Origin: a virus
Virus record (IMG/VR): IMGVR_UViG_3300030102_006895
Coordinates: 6,078-33,921 of that record
Reading direction: 5' to 3' (one strand)
DNA length: 27,844 nucleotides
The notes below the pieces were generated by a model. That model saw nothing but the letters and a program-made list of their open reading frames with translations, made no database searches and was not told the DNA's origin. This document shows positions 1 through 7,038 of this stretch, in pieces (position 1 is the first letter of the stretch; every line of letters starts with the position of its first letter). A program made the translations under genes and the position numbers.

Positions 1-713
1 CCTGTACCAGGTAGATTTATTTGTGTGGTAGTAGGCGCAGCTCCTGCTCCTACTGCAATTAAAGGTGTAGGACATCCTGGAACTAAACCTTGTTTAAATC
101 CTACGCGTGTTATTCCGCTATTTGTTATTGATCCAGCTGTGAAACTAAATACAACTTCGCCTGTAGGGGTAACAGGAGTAGCTACTTGAGGTTCGCCATA
201 AGATTTTTTTACGTTAATAAATCGTGGTGGATTTAAAAAGTCTGTAAAAAATAACAAATCACCCACCTTGTTTGTGCCTGTTATTAAAAACTGAGGATTA
301 AAGTTTAAAGTTGTATTTATGCCACCGCCGTCGTCTATACTAATTATATGATATATTATTTCTCCCGTAAGTGAATTAAAAGATAATATCATGTCTAATT
401 TACCTGTGCTGCCTACACTAAACGCGGGGTCATGAACAAACCAATAAATTGTTTCATTAGCACCGTCTTCATAAACACCTATAGTTCTAGCTCGGTCACT
501 TAAAGAAATTGAGTTTGTCGTCCCTGGCTCTATAAAGTATAACTCACTAAGCTGTGTATTTCCTTTTGTGTTTTCTACCGAACCTACTTCAGACTCTTCT
601 GTAGAACCCAAGCGGACATTAAGGGCATCTACATATTCTCCATTACGAAGAAGCCTTTCGTCAAGGCTTTTGTTCATTCGCCCTAATACAAAATTTCTTT
701 GAGTCCTTGCCAT
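1..713 (-). CDS. Tail stabilization-type protein (P22 gp10-like), C-terminus off window
   Basis: The minus-strand frame begins at the ATG at 713-711 and stays open to the left edge, giving 237 residues without a stop. The N-terminus reads GRMNKSLDERLLRNGEYVDA, followed by LNVRLGSTEESEVGSVEN. I recall this signature from the tail stabilization protein of crAss-like and uncultured marine podoviruses. A later stretch, DLLFFTDFLNPPRFINV, also fits that family. The likely role is in the tail hub below the portal. It directly follows the 306-residue connector-like gene, with one base between that stop and this start, so the two are co-transcribed. No SD precedes the ATG. The family call comes from recalled motifs, not from an alignment. 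Confidence 0.65.
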   Translation of the reverse strand, partial: MARTQRNFVLGRMNKSLDERLLRNGEYVDALNVRLGSTEESEVGSVENTKGNTQLSELYFIEPGTTNSISLSDRARTIGVYEDGANETIYWFVHDPAFSVGSTGKLDMILSFNSLTGEIIYHIISIDDGGGINTTLNFNPQFLITGTNKVGDLLFFTDFLNPPRFINVKKSYGEPQVATPVTPTGEVVFSFTAGSITNSGITRVGFKQGLVPGCPTPLIAVGAGAAPTTTQINLPGT

Positions 714-714
714 T

Positions 715-1635
715 TTATTTTATCCACTTATTCTCACCCCTTAAATTCATTAATAATCTTGATGGGTGGATATTGCTTAGTCTTATTTTGGCGTTTCTTA
801 AAAGTGCTTGTTTGTCTTTACGAGCTCTATTGACAATATATTCTTGAACGCCAAATTTATTATTTAGCAAAGAATATTTAATATAAGCGTATATATACTC
901 CTCAAAAAGTTTGTTTACATTTACCGCATCATCATTTCCATTTTCTAAACCATCGGAAATGTATTGAAGTATACATTGCTCATTTGCCATTGTGGAGTCA
1001 AAATTTATAACTCCTGCTTTACGATCAACAGTAAATGTAGGATTTACATTAGCAGTCTCTGTGTTTAGGCCGTAACGTGCTCCAATACGAGAATCGTAAA
1101 TATCATTATCAAAATTATTAAGTCCTGGATTTGCGTTTTCATCGTTAAGATTTCTTAAATATATACTCTCTAGTGTGCCGTTAGTTCGTGCGGTATCTAA
1201 TCCAGAGGTTTGCGTATTTACATTATCATCTGCGTCATAAGTAAAGGTGGAGCTACCTGACTGTACAAAAGAGGTAGCAGATTGAACTTGAATGTTTTCC
1301 ACTAAGTCTCTTATGACGTTATCTTTGAATAAAGATAATTTCACCCAATTAACAAAATCAGGTGGAAGGACAAATTTTAAATCATCATATATAGTTAATT
1401 GTAAAGATTTTATAATTTTAAATGCATCATAATTAAGTTCTTGGATACCTCTTTTCGCATGAAATAATATTTTAAATCTATTAACATTGTTTACTAATGC
1501 GTGGTTTCCTTGGTACATAAGCAAAAAATTAGTCACTATATCTTTTAAGGAAACGTATTGATAAGACCCCCAATTACCATCCGTAGGGGTTGCACCATCA
1601 TTGGTATAATATTTTTTTTGATCTATGTAAGCCAT
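715..1635 (-). CDS. Head-tail connector/ring-like structural protein, 306 aa
   Basis: A complete minus-strand frame of 306 residues. The N-terminal half carries the stretches FKILFHAKRGIQELNYDAFK and LPPDFVNWVKLSLF, which I associate with a conserved neck protein next to the stabilization protein in crAss-like podoviruses. The C-terminal third is basic and helical (YIVNRARKDKQALLRNAKIR). There is no signal peptide or membrane segment, as expected for a virion component. It lies two bases downstream of the 236-residue gene and one base upstream of the stabilization-type gene, so the three form one transcription unit. Sequence alone does not say which ring or tubular protein it is. Confidence 0.6.
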   Translation of the reverse strand: MAYIDQKKYYTNDGATPTDGNWGSYQYVSLKDIVTNFLLMYQGNHALVNNVNRFKILFHAKRGIQELNYDAFKIIKSLQLTIYDDLKFVLPPDFVNWVKLSLFKDNVIRDLVENIQVQSATSFVQSGSSTFTYDADDNVNTQTSGLDTARTNGTLESIYLRNLNDENANPGLNNFDNDIYDSRIGARYGLNTETANVNPTFTVDRKAGVINFDSTMANEQCILQYISDGLENGNDDAVNVNKLFEEYIYAYIKYSLLNNKFGVQEYIVNRARKDKQALLRNAKIRLSNIHPSRLLMNLRGENKWIK

Positions 1636-1637
1636 AA

Positions 1638-2348
1638 TTATTCTTCTTGATTTTGCATTTGTTCTTCTATTTGTCCAAATTTAAATATGTCTCCCTCTCT
1701 AATTGATATACCAGCATATTGTAAAATTTTAGCAACCAAATCATTTGCATCGTCTATCGGAAGCTCAAAATCTTGGTAGTCAGCTTGACTTTGGTCAAAT
1801 ATAGGCACACCTCCTGCTATGGTAGAAAATGTCCACTTAGGATCTAGAGGGTATCTTATGTATTGAGAATCAATATCTGTAGCTCCATTGAAGGTAGATG
1901 GAAATATAGTTATTAAATTAGATTGCTGAGTGTAAGCGGGAAAATTGGTAGATGGCGCAGTAAGCAAAGAGTTGTTAAGTAAAGTGATTTTTTTCTGCGA
2001 CACTCTTTCGGCTTCCCCTTTAAACACTGCTCCTGAAGAGCACAGCACTTTATTAATAATATAATAATCAGCTGGTAGCGTATAAACATTCCCTGCGCTT
2101 TGAGTCAAAGTGGCGGTGACTGAAAAAGTATCAATCACCTCTTCGTATCCTTGTTTTATATTAGCGTATCCTGTTCCTGATACCCGTGCATTTTCTTCAT
2201 TGATTTGTCTATTATAATTTACAAAATATTCGTCAAAAATATCAAGCTGTGCTTGTTTGGCAAATAAATTAAAATCTGATGGAGAAAGATACCCGTAATT
2301 ATTTTTGTTTATAATCGCTAATACAGTATTTCGTACAGAGTTTATCAT
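1638..2348 (-). CDS. Tail tubular/connector-like structural protein, 236 aa
   Basis: A complete minus-strand frame. It begins MINSVRNTVLAIINKNNYGY and continues with a helical stretch (FNLFAKQAQLDIFDEYFVNY). A beta-rich middle region follows, with the motif YTLPADYYIINKV and IRYPLDPKW. The C-terminus is helical and acidic (DDANDLVAKILQYAGISIRE, ending EEQMQNQEE). A helical frame around a beta insertion and the LPADYY motif fit P22 gp4 or T7 gp11-type adaptor proteins. It is the first gene after a minus-strand terminator at 2383-2407, so it either has its own promoter in the 30 bp before it or relies on readthrough. The exact function is inferred. Confidence 0.55.
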   Translation of the reverse strand: MINSVRNTVLAIINKNNYGYLSPSDFNLFAKQAQLDIFDEYFVNYNRQINEENARVSGTGYANIKQGYEEVIDTFSVTATLTQSAGNVYTLPADYYIINKVLCSSGAVFKGEAERVSQKKITLLNNSLLTAPSTNFPAYTQQSNLITIFPSTFNGATDIDSQYIRYPLDPKWTFSTIAGGVPIFDQSQADYQDFELPIDDANDLVAKILQYAGISIREGDIFKFGQIEEQMQNQEE

Positions 2349-2382
2349 CGAACTTCAGTTTGTACAAAGATACGCAAAAAAA

Positions 2383-2407
2383 AAGAGGTCATTGATTTTG
2401 ACCTCTT
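2383..2407 (-). terminator. Rho-independent terminator after the small paralogous genes
   Basis: A perfect 9-bp inverted repeat, AAGAGGTCA (2383-2391) and TGACCTCTT (2399-2407), encloses a 7-nt loop. On the minus strand it is followed by nine U residues (A-run 2376-2384). It follows the stop of the 80-residue gene and separates that pair from the neck-protein operon. Confidence 0.85.
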
Positions 2408-2432
2408 CTCAGATAAAAGACTAAAACGACTT

Positions 2433-2675
2433 TTATGATATCGTTGTTATCGCTTGACTTAATGTAACATCAATGGTTGCGTCAGTATAACTTTGTCCCC
2501 AAACACTTACAAGAGCAGATTCGATAGCCGTTTTGTCTGCGGCAGTCATACTTCCTGAACCTGCTAAAGTTATTTGCTTGTCCTTATAGTTTAAAACAAT
2601 ATTGTTTGTAACTAATCCAACGTATAATACATCGCCACCAAAAACATAATTTCCAATTACTAAAAATTTATTCAT
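2433..2675 (-). CDS. Small capsid-accessory-like protein, 80 aa (paralogue A)
   Basis: An 80-residue protein without membrane segments, beginning MNKFLVIGNYVFGG. Its middle (NIVLNYKDKQITLAGSGSMT, then AADKTAIESALVSVWGQ) can be aligned by eye with the neighbouring 91-residue protein (DIVIDYIDGSQSKIASGSAL, then VQADVDIVFDAIKSAQQ), so the two look like a tandem duplication. Both lie 3' of the capsid gene and before a terminator, which fits decoration or head-fibre proteins. That role is inferred from position. The leader has no SD. Confidence 0.55.
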   Translation of the reverse strand: MNKFLVIGNYVFGGDVLYVGLVTNNIVLNYKDKQITLAGSGSMTAADKTAIESALVSVWGQSYTDATIDVTLSQAITTIS

Positions 2676-2687
2676 AATTTCTAAGGT

Positions 2688-2963
2688 TTAAAAGGTGAAT
2701 GTAAAGGCGTTTACCGTTTGGCTCAATGCCGGTATAACGTATAATACTTGATTCCATTTCTCTTGTTGAGCACTTTTAATGGCATCGAATACGATGTCTA
2801 CGTCCGCTTGCACTAAGGCCGAGCCTGACGCAATTTTACTTTGAGAACCATCAATGTAATCGATTACAATATCATCTGAACTATCTAAATAGCAAGATGC
2901 TACATCTTTTACAGAGAACTGCTCTACTACACCGCCTGCGGTGATATTTGCATACTTGTTCAT
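2688..2963 (-). CDS. Small capsid-accessory-like protein, 91 aa (paralogue B)
   Basis: A 91-residue protein beginning MNKYANITAGGVVEQFSVKD. Its central region matches the 80-residue neighbour: an acidic beta hairpin, an ASGSA-type turn, and a helix ending in a Q-x-x-W-x-Q-like sequence. The C-terminus is hydrophobic and beta-like (ALSQTVNAFTFTF). The two genes are 12 bp apart on the same strand and end at the same terminator. A decoration, cement or head-fibre role is plausible from location; nothing in the sequence proves it. Confidence 0.55.
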   Translation of the reverse strand: MNKYANITAGGVVEQFSVKDVASCYLDSSDDIVIDYIDGSQSKIASGSALVQADVDIVFDAIKSAQQEKWNQVLYVIPALSQTVNAFTFTF

Positions 2964-3010
2964 AATAAAAAATTTATGGGTTAAACAAAAAACAAAGATA
3001 CAACAAATAA

Positions 3011-3757
3011 TTAGCTGTTTTTAGCTACGTTTTTTAGGTGTTTAAACATTTCAATACCGTCGTCGCTCTCAAAAAAAGATGCCGCCATAAATAAAGGATC
3101 TTCACCGTAAGGAACATTCATAAGTTTCTTTTTGTTTGATGAAGTATTGTACCATATTTCTTTTTTATTATTTCTAAGGGTTAACAGCTTTTTGTCAAAG
3201 AAAGATTGGATGACTGCATTAAGTTTTAATGCTGGGTCTTTAATCATATTTAAAAAGTCCTTTGGTGCTGTTTTAGCAAATATTAAAATCTCCCTTTTTA
3301 ATTCCTCAATTGAATATCTAGTGGGGTCTTTTTGAAATAAAACACGTGTTACGTTTTCTATTTGCTCTACACTCAATCCTCTAGCCTCTATCAAAGCATC
3401 AACTTCTAAGTCAAGAGCTGCATTTTTCTCGGCTGCTTCTTTCTCTTTATTTACCTCTACAAATATTCTTCCATTTCCAGGATGTAGTTCTAAAAATCTT
3501 TGTAGCACTTGATTGGTTTTTGGCACTGAAAGAAATCCGTTTTCAAAAACTATTGGCTCTAGAATAGCAGTATCATCCTGTTCATCTTGAAAAGGACTTT
3601 TTTGATTTCTAGCATATCTTAGTGGTTTGTTTACGCCAGTTTCTTCATCGAACCAAAGTAAAGGAAATCTTTGTGTGTGTCGAGAAGCTAGTATAAGAGA
3701 CAAAGGCGCGTTCTCTCGAGTAAGCCTATAGGCTTTATTCTTGTATGTATTTTTCAT
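3011..3757 (-). CDS. Conserved phage structural-region protein, 248 aa
   Basis: A complete frame of 248 residues. The N-terminus is rich in aromatic and basic residues (LILASRHTQRFPLLWFDEET, then RYARNQKSPFQDEQ). The middle is charged and helical (KEKEAAEKNAALDLEVDALI), and the C-terminus contains KKKLMNVPYGEDPLFMAASF. I recall proteins of this design near capsid genes of marine phages, where they have no established function. It sits between the terminator after the capsid gene (3784-3830) and the small paralogous pair. There is no signal peptide, membrane segment or catalytic motif. The leader is pure A/T without an SD. Confidence 0.55.
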   Translation of the reverse strand: MKNTYKNKAYRLTRENAPLSLILASRHTQRFPLLWFDEETGVNKPLRYARNQKSPFQDEQDDTAILEPIVFENGFLSVPKTNQVLQRFLELHPGNGRIFVEVNKEKEAAEKNAALDLEVDALIEARGLSVEQIENVTRVLFQKDPTRYSIEELKREILIFAKTAPKDFLNMIKDPALKLNAVIQSFFDKKLLTLRNNKKEIWYNTSSNKKKLMNVPYGEDPLFMAASFFESDDGIEMFKHLKNVAKNS

Positions 3758-3783
3758 TTAATTAAATTTAAAGTTTATAAAAA

Positions 3784-3830
3784 AAGGGGGGCGTTAGCAG
3801 GGCTTTTGCATGCGTGGCAATACCCCCCTT
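3784..3830 (-). terminator. Rho-independent terminator after the capsid gene
   Basis: An 8-bp stem, AAGGGGGG (3784-3791) with CCCCCCTT (3823-3830), encloses a 31-nt loop. On the minus strand it is followed by seven U residues (A-run 3779-3785). It lies just past the stop of the major capsid gene, where it would shape the 3' end of an abundant capsid mRNA. Confidence 0.75.
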
Positions 3831-3841
3831 AGTGTCAACTA

Positions 3842-5305
3842 TTATTCTTGAAATAAGAAGAAGTTGTTAGCACCCATGGTACAAACAGCTCTTTCTGACA
3901 AGAAGTTAACTTGCATGTTATCTATATCTGTTGTAGCAGCGCCACCAGCAGATCCAGTTATCCAAGTTTTGTAACGTCTGTCTTCAGTTTCTGAAGCTCT
4001 ATAACGTACATGTAGGAAAGGTCTCTTAGCATTTTTACCAAGAATTTGGTCATAAACACTAGTTGATCCAGCAGGAACTAATAGACCGTTGATACGACCT
4101 GAACCAGCTCCAGTTGGAAGACCACCTCTCATTGTAGGATCGTTTAGATATTTCCAATCAGTCTTGTAGAAGTCATAACCTCTTCTAAATCCTGAGAATC
4201 CTAGATTAAGAGCCATCTCTTCATCATTGTCAAATAGACCGTAAGAAGTACCGCCTGCTCCATAAGAATTTTGAGCAGCTAGCATATCATCAATATCAAA
4301 TGCAAATTGTCTGTCGACAAATAATACATTCTCTTCGATAGCACCTTGCTTATCTAATCTACTAATAATAGAATCAAAGTCTGATAATGTAGTTGGGTTT
4401 CCGCCATCCCAAATGTTTCCTCTTTGAGAAACTGAATAGAAGATACCATCTGAACCAGCACCTGGATTTGCAGCAGCACCTGAGCTACCTAAAGAGGCAG
4501 CAGCACCAGAGTTAGTCTCTGCGGGCACAGCTTCAATCATTGCTGTTTCTAAATAATCATCAAATCTTAATCTTGTTTCATGTTCAGATTTTAGATACCA
4601 TAGATATCCAGTTGCTCCATCTTCAGTTGTGATTTCAACCCAACCGATTTGTGCCATATCAGAACCAGATACTGTGTAAGTATCTTTGATAATGATAGGT
4701 TTGTTTTCAAAGATGAAGTCATTAGATTCTAGTGAACCAACCATTCCAGCAGTTCCTTTTCTAAATTCTGAACCATATATAAATACTGTCATGTCAGCGT
4801 TACCAACTCCTGATCCAGCAGTTACTAAACCACCAGCTTCGTAGAAAGCAACATCGAATTGACCTCTACCACCCGCTGCATTGTTAACGGCAGTTACTAC
4901 AGCCTTGTTAAGACCTGAGCCATCATTTTGTACAGCAACGATAGTTTGACCAACTCTCACCACTTGCTCTGCTGCGGTAGGGTCTAATGTATCATTTACT
5001 TGGAATGTTGCAGTATCAGCATTTACTAGTGCAGCTGTTCCGACAGATGTATATTTAGTATGTAATCTACCTTGCTCAGCCCATTTGATAAGGTCAGAGT
5101 TGGTAGGCATCTCTGCTCCTACCATACGTAGGAAAGAAGAGATTGTTCTGTTACCATAACGCTCGAATTCTTTTTCATACGTATCAGGTAAATATTGATT
5201 CAACCAATCAAAATCTGCATTGGTTAAATAGTTTTGAGCTGTAGGAGTTCTTTCTGAACTCGGTGTTAGCGCAAATGTTGGAGTCGATTTTACTTGTCCA
5301 GCCAT
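3842..5305 (-). CDS. Major capsid protein, 487 aa
   Basis: The largest gene of the left block, 487 residues, Ala/Gly-rich and without signal peptide or membrane segment. The N-terminus holds NADFDWLNQYLPDTYEKEFE, then ERYGNRTISSFLRMVGAEMP and DLIKWAEQGRLHTKYTS. I associate this pattern with the HK97-fold capsid proteins of crAss-like and related marine podoviruses. The beta-rich middle (DTYTVSGSDMAQIGWVEITT) and the C-terminal LSERAVCTMGANNFFLF fit a capsid shell protein. It directly follows the scaffold-like gene (29-bp gap) and ends at a strong terminator. The 29-bp A/T-only leader lacks an SD, so initiation is probably of the Bacteroidetes type. The capsid call is fairly secure; the crAss-like affiliation is less so. 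Confidence 0.72.
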   Translation of the reverse strand: MAGQVKSTPTFALTPSSERTPTAQNYLTNADFDWLNQYLPDTYEKEFERYGNRTISSFLRMVGAEMPTNSDLIKWAEQGRLHTKYTSVGTAALVNADTATFQVNDTLDPTAAEQVVRVGQTIVAVQNDGSGLNKAVVTAVNNAAGGRGQFDVAFYEAGGLVTAGSGVGNADMTVFIYGSEFRKGTAGMVGSLESNDFIFENKPIIIKDTYTVSGSDMAQIGWVEITTEDGATGYLWYLKSEHETRLRFDDYLETAMIEAVPAETNSGAAASLGSSGAAANPGAGSDGIFYSVSQRGNIWDGGNPTTLSDFDSIISRLDKQGAIEENVLFVDRQFAFDIDDMLAAQNSYGAGGTSYGLFDNDEEMALNLGFSGFRRGYDFYKTDWKYLNDPTMRGGLPTGAGSGRINGLLVPAGSTSVYDQILGKNAKRPFLHVRYRASETEDRRYKTWITGSAGGAATTDIDNMQVNFLSERAVCTMGANNFFLFQE

Positions 5306-5334
5306 AATATATAATTTTTAATTAATTTTTAAAT

Positions 5335-5778
5335 TTAACTTCGTTTAATACTTTTAATTTTCAGGCCTCTACTCGAAGGTTGAGATACTGATTTAACTTG
5401 CATTCCTCCTTTAGTTGAAACCTCCGGTGCTGTGCGTTCTGTCATATTTATATTTTTAGTCTTACGCATAACATCTTCAGTCGCATTAGATTTGCCTTGA
5501 TCATAAAAGAACTGAGCAAACTTTTCAGGATTCATTGCTATAGCTAAAGAGCGGTGGTATCCTTCTGCATCACTAAGCATTCCCGAGTCATCCAAAAATT
5601 TATTTACAAAATTCATTGGAGTATCTTGGACTTTCCTTAACTCAGCTGGGCTACCAGGAGAAAATATTACTTCTGAATCATCTACCTTGAATTTAAAACC
5701 TTTAAACTCGGTATTAAATAACTCATCGCTTTTTTTCGCAAACCACTGAGACTTGCGGTTACTTTCTTCTTGTTGCAT
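5335..5778 (-). CDS. Scaffold-like capsid-assembly protein, probably cut at its N-terminus
   Basis: A frame of 147 residues just upstream of the capsid gene, the usual place for scaffold or assembly proteins. It is charged and helical (NRKSQWFAKKSDELFNTEFK; GYHRSLAIAMNPEKFAQFFY) and ends with a basic tail (RGLKIKSIKRS). The first residues, MQQEESNRKSQ, read like the middle of a longer coiled-coil protein. The ATG at 5778-5776 lies exactly where an opposing HNH gene also loses its 5' end, and no SD or spacer precedes it. I infer that the true N-terminus was lost at a seam. The frame stays open beyond the ATG through the antisense of the HNH repeats, so the boundary cannot be fixed by stop codons. 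Confidence 0.55.
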   Translation of the reverse strand: MQQEESNRKSQWFAKKSDELFNTEFKGFKFKVDDSEVIFSPGSPAELRKVQDTPMNFVNKFLDDSGMLSDAEGYHRSLAIAMNPEKFAQFFYDQGKSNATEDVMRKTKNINMTERTAPEVSTKGGMQVKSVSQPSSRGLKIKSIKRS

Positions 5779-6266
5779 ACCAAAAGCAATACTATGAACA
5801 AAACAAAGAAAGCATCCGAGAACGCAACAAGCAATACCGTGAACAAAACAAAGAAAGCATCCGAGAACGCAACAAGCAACACCGTGAACAAAACAAAGAA
5901 AGCATTAAGCAATACTATGAACAAAACAAAGAACGCATCCAAGAACAAAAAAAGCAATACTATGAACAAAACAAAGAACGCATCAAAGAACGCAACAAGC
6001 AATACCGCCGCACGCCTTCAGGGAGATTCTGTGATTATAAGGGCAACGCAAAACAAAGAGGGATAGAGTTCCATTTAACGGAGGAACAATTTGAATCCTT
6101 TTGGCAAAAACCTTGTGAATATTGCGGAGCAGAGATTGAGACCATTGGTTTAGACAGGTTAGACAGTGACGGTCACTATACTATAGATAATGTAGTTTCT
6201 TGCTGCTGGTCATGTAATAATTCCAAAGGCAAAAAAGCATTAGAAGAGTGGAAAAAAAGTTCTTGA
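5778..6266 (+). pseudogene. HNH endonuclease with no start codon (5'-truncated)
   Basis: This frame encodes a charged repeat region (units like KQYYEQNKESIRERN) followed by an HNH nuclease core. The core has CEYCG, a GLDRLDSDGHYTIDNV segment and CCWSCNNSKG, the zinc-supported HNH pattern common in phages. The frame is closed upstream by a TAA at 5715-5717. From there to the TGA at 6264-6266 it contains no ATG, GTG or TTG, so the gene as it stands cannot start normally. The loss coincides with the start of the opposing scaffold-like gene. The stop codon sits inside the -35 box of the next promoter, a habit seen elsewhere in the right-hand phage, so the HNH piece probably belongs to that phage. 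A rare ATT or ATC start cannot be excluded. Confidence 0.7.
5784..5996 (+). repeat. Tandem 45-bp coding repeats in the HNH gene
   Basis: There are four 15-codon units (5784-5828, 5829-5873, 5907-5951, 5952-5996) and one 11-codon unit (5874-5906). All begin with AAGCAA plus TAC or CAC and encode variants of KQYREQNKESIRERN. The charged heptad-like pattern suggests a long helix or a DNA-contacting linker. Arrays like this are also prone to recombination and misassembly. Confidence 0.85.
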
Positions 6267-6291
6267 CAACAGAAAGATTAATTGTTAATAT
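6263..6291 (+). promoter_or_regulatory. Sigma70-type promoter for the dUTPase operon
   Basis: TTGACA (6263-6268), a 17-bp spacer, then TAATAT (6286-6291). The expected start of transcription is near 6298, and the SD AAAGGAG (6297-6303) precedes the dUTPase ATG. The HNH stop codon TGA is part of the -35 hexamer. Confidence 0.7.
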
Positions 6292-6308
6292 AAATTAAAG
6301 GAGAAACT

Positions 6309-6764
6309 ATGTTTGAAAAGAAAGTAAAAGTATACAAGGTAAGAGAGGGTGCAAAAGTCCCAGAGCGTGCACACATCGCAGACGCTGGGATGGATTTCTT
6401 TTTCGCCCCAGAGGATAACTTGCCAGCGACCATAGAACCAGGACAATCCGCAATCCTGGGTACGGGAATTAAGATGCAGGTACCTGGCGATCACATGTTG
6501 CAAATTATGAACAAGTCAGGCGTGGCAGCGAAGAGATCTCTAGTCACAGGCGCTTGTGTTGTAGACCAGGGATATACAGGTGAGATATTTGTGAACCTTC
6601 ACAACATCGGAACGAGCACTCAGGTTATTGAACCTGGGGTGAAGTTGGCACAGGGTGTTTTCATTGAGGTTTCCAAACCGCTTATGGTCGAGATATCTGA
6701 AGATAATATTTATGGACGCAACACAGACCGAGGATCAGGTGCTCTGGGTTCGACCGGAGAATAG
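6309..6764 (+). CDS. dut: dUTPase (dUTP pyrophosphatase)
   Basis: 151 residues, the usual size of trimeric dUTPases, which hydrolyse dUTP to dUMP and PPi. They keep uracil out of phage DNA and supply dTMP precursor. The five motifs appear in order: ADAGMDFFF (near residue 25), NKSGVAAKRSL (near 68), ACVVDQGYTGEI (near 82, with the catalytic Asp), GVKLAQ (near 111) and the C-terminal RGSGALGSTG arm that closes over the substrate. The start has a perfect AAAGGAG SD and its own promoter. It is the first gene of an operon that continues with a zinc-ribbon protein and IMP dehydrogenase. Confidence 0.95.
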   Translation: MFEKKVKVYKVREGAKVPERAHIADAGMDFFFAPEDNLPATIEPGQSAILGTGIKMQVPGDHMLQIMNKSGVAAKRSLVTGACVVDQGYTGEIFVNLHNIGTSTQVIEPGVKLAQGVFIEVSKPLMVEISEDNIYGRNTDRGSGALGSTGE

Positions 6765-6765
6765 C

Positions 6766-7038
6766 ATGACATCAATCAAGAGAAAACTTCAGAGAAAGAA
6801 GACGAAGGATGCCGAAAAGAAGATGCAGGAGCAACTCACCATGTTCGATAAGATTGGTGATGAATGTCTCGTCTGTGAAGCGCCTTTTGATAAGAACAAT
6901 AAGGAACAGGTAAGATCCTGGGTCGTTGCCGTCAGAAAGAAGGAGAACAAAGTAAACCTTTATTGCCCTGATTGTTGGAACCAAGCGCACGAAATAATAA
7001 AAGACTTTAAGAAATACAAGGAAGAAACAAATGTTTAG
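6766..7038 (+). CDS. Small zinc-ribbon phage protein, 90 aa
   Basis: The frame starts at the ATG two bases after the dUTPase stop. The N-terminus is strongly basic and helical (KRKLQRKKTKDAEKKMQEQL). It is followed by CLVC and, about 40 residues later, CPDC, which together make a likely zinc ribbon around PFDKNNKEQVRSWVVAVRKK. I recall similar small proteins in marine T4-like phages; their function is unknown, with nucleic-acid or protein binding likely. It overlaps the IMP dehydrogenase gene by 8 bp, suggesting coupled translation. The frame is open further upstream, but that part overlaps dUTPase and lacks an SD. Confidence 0.7.
   Translation: MTSIKRKLQRKKTKDAEKKMQEQLTMFDKIGDECLVCEAPFDKNNKEQVRSWVVAVRKKENKVNLYCPDCWNQAHEIIKDFKKYKEETNV

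Noticed and set aside
5682-6066. Open frames on both strands through the HNH repeats (a hydrophobic minus-strand frame, and a plus-strand frame rich in N, K and T)
   Set aside because: They are alternate readings of the 45-bp repeats. Only the frame ending at 6266 leads into a recognisable HNH core.
5335-6310. Integration site or transposon at the strand switch
   Set aside because: No integrase, transposase, terminal inverted repeats or target duplication is visible. Two truncated genes at one point fit a seam better.
6285-6503. Minus-strand frame opposite the dUTPase gene
   Set aside because: It lies antisense to a gene with all five dUTPase motifs, has no SD, and its composition mirrors the opposite strand.
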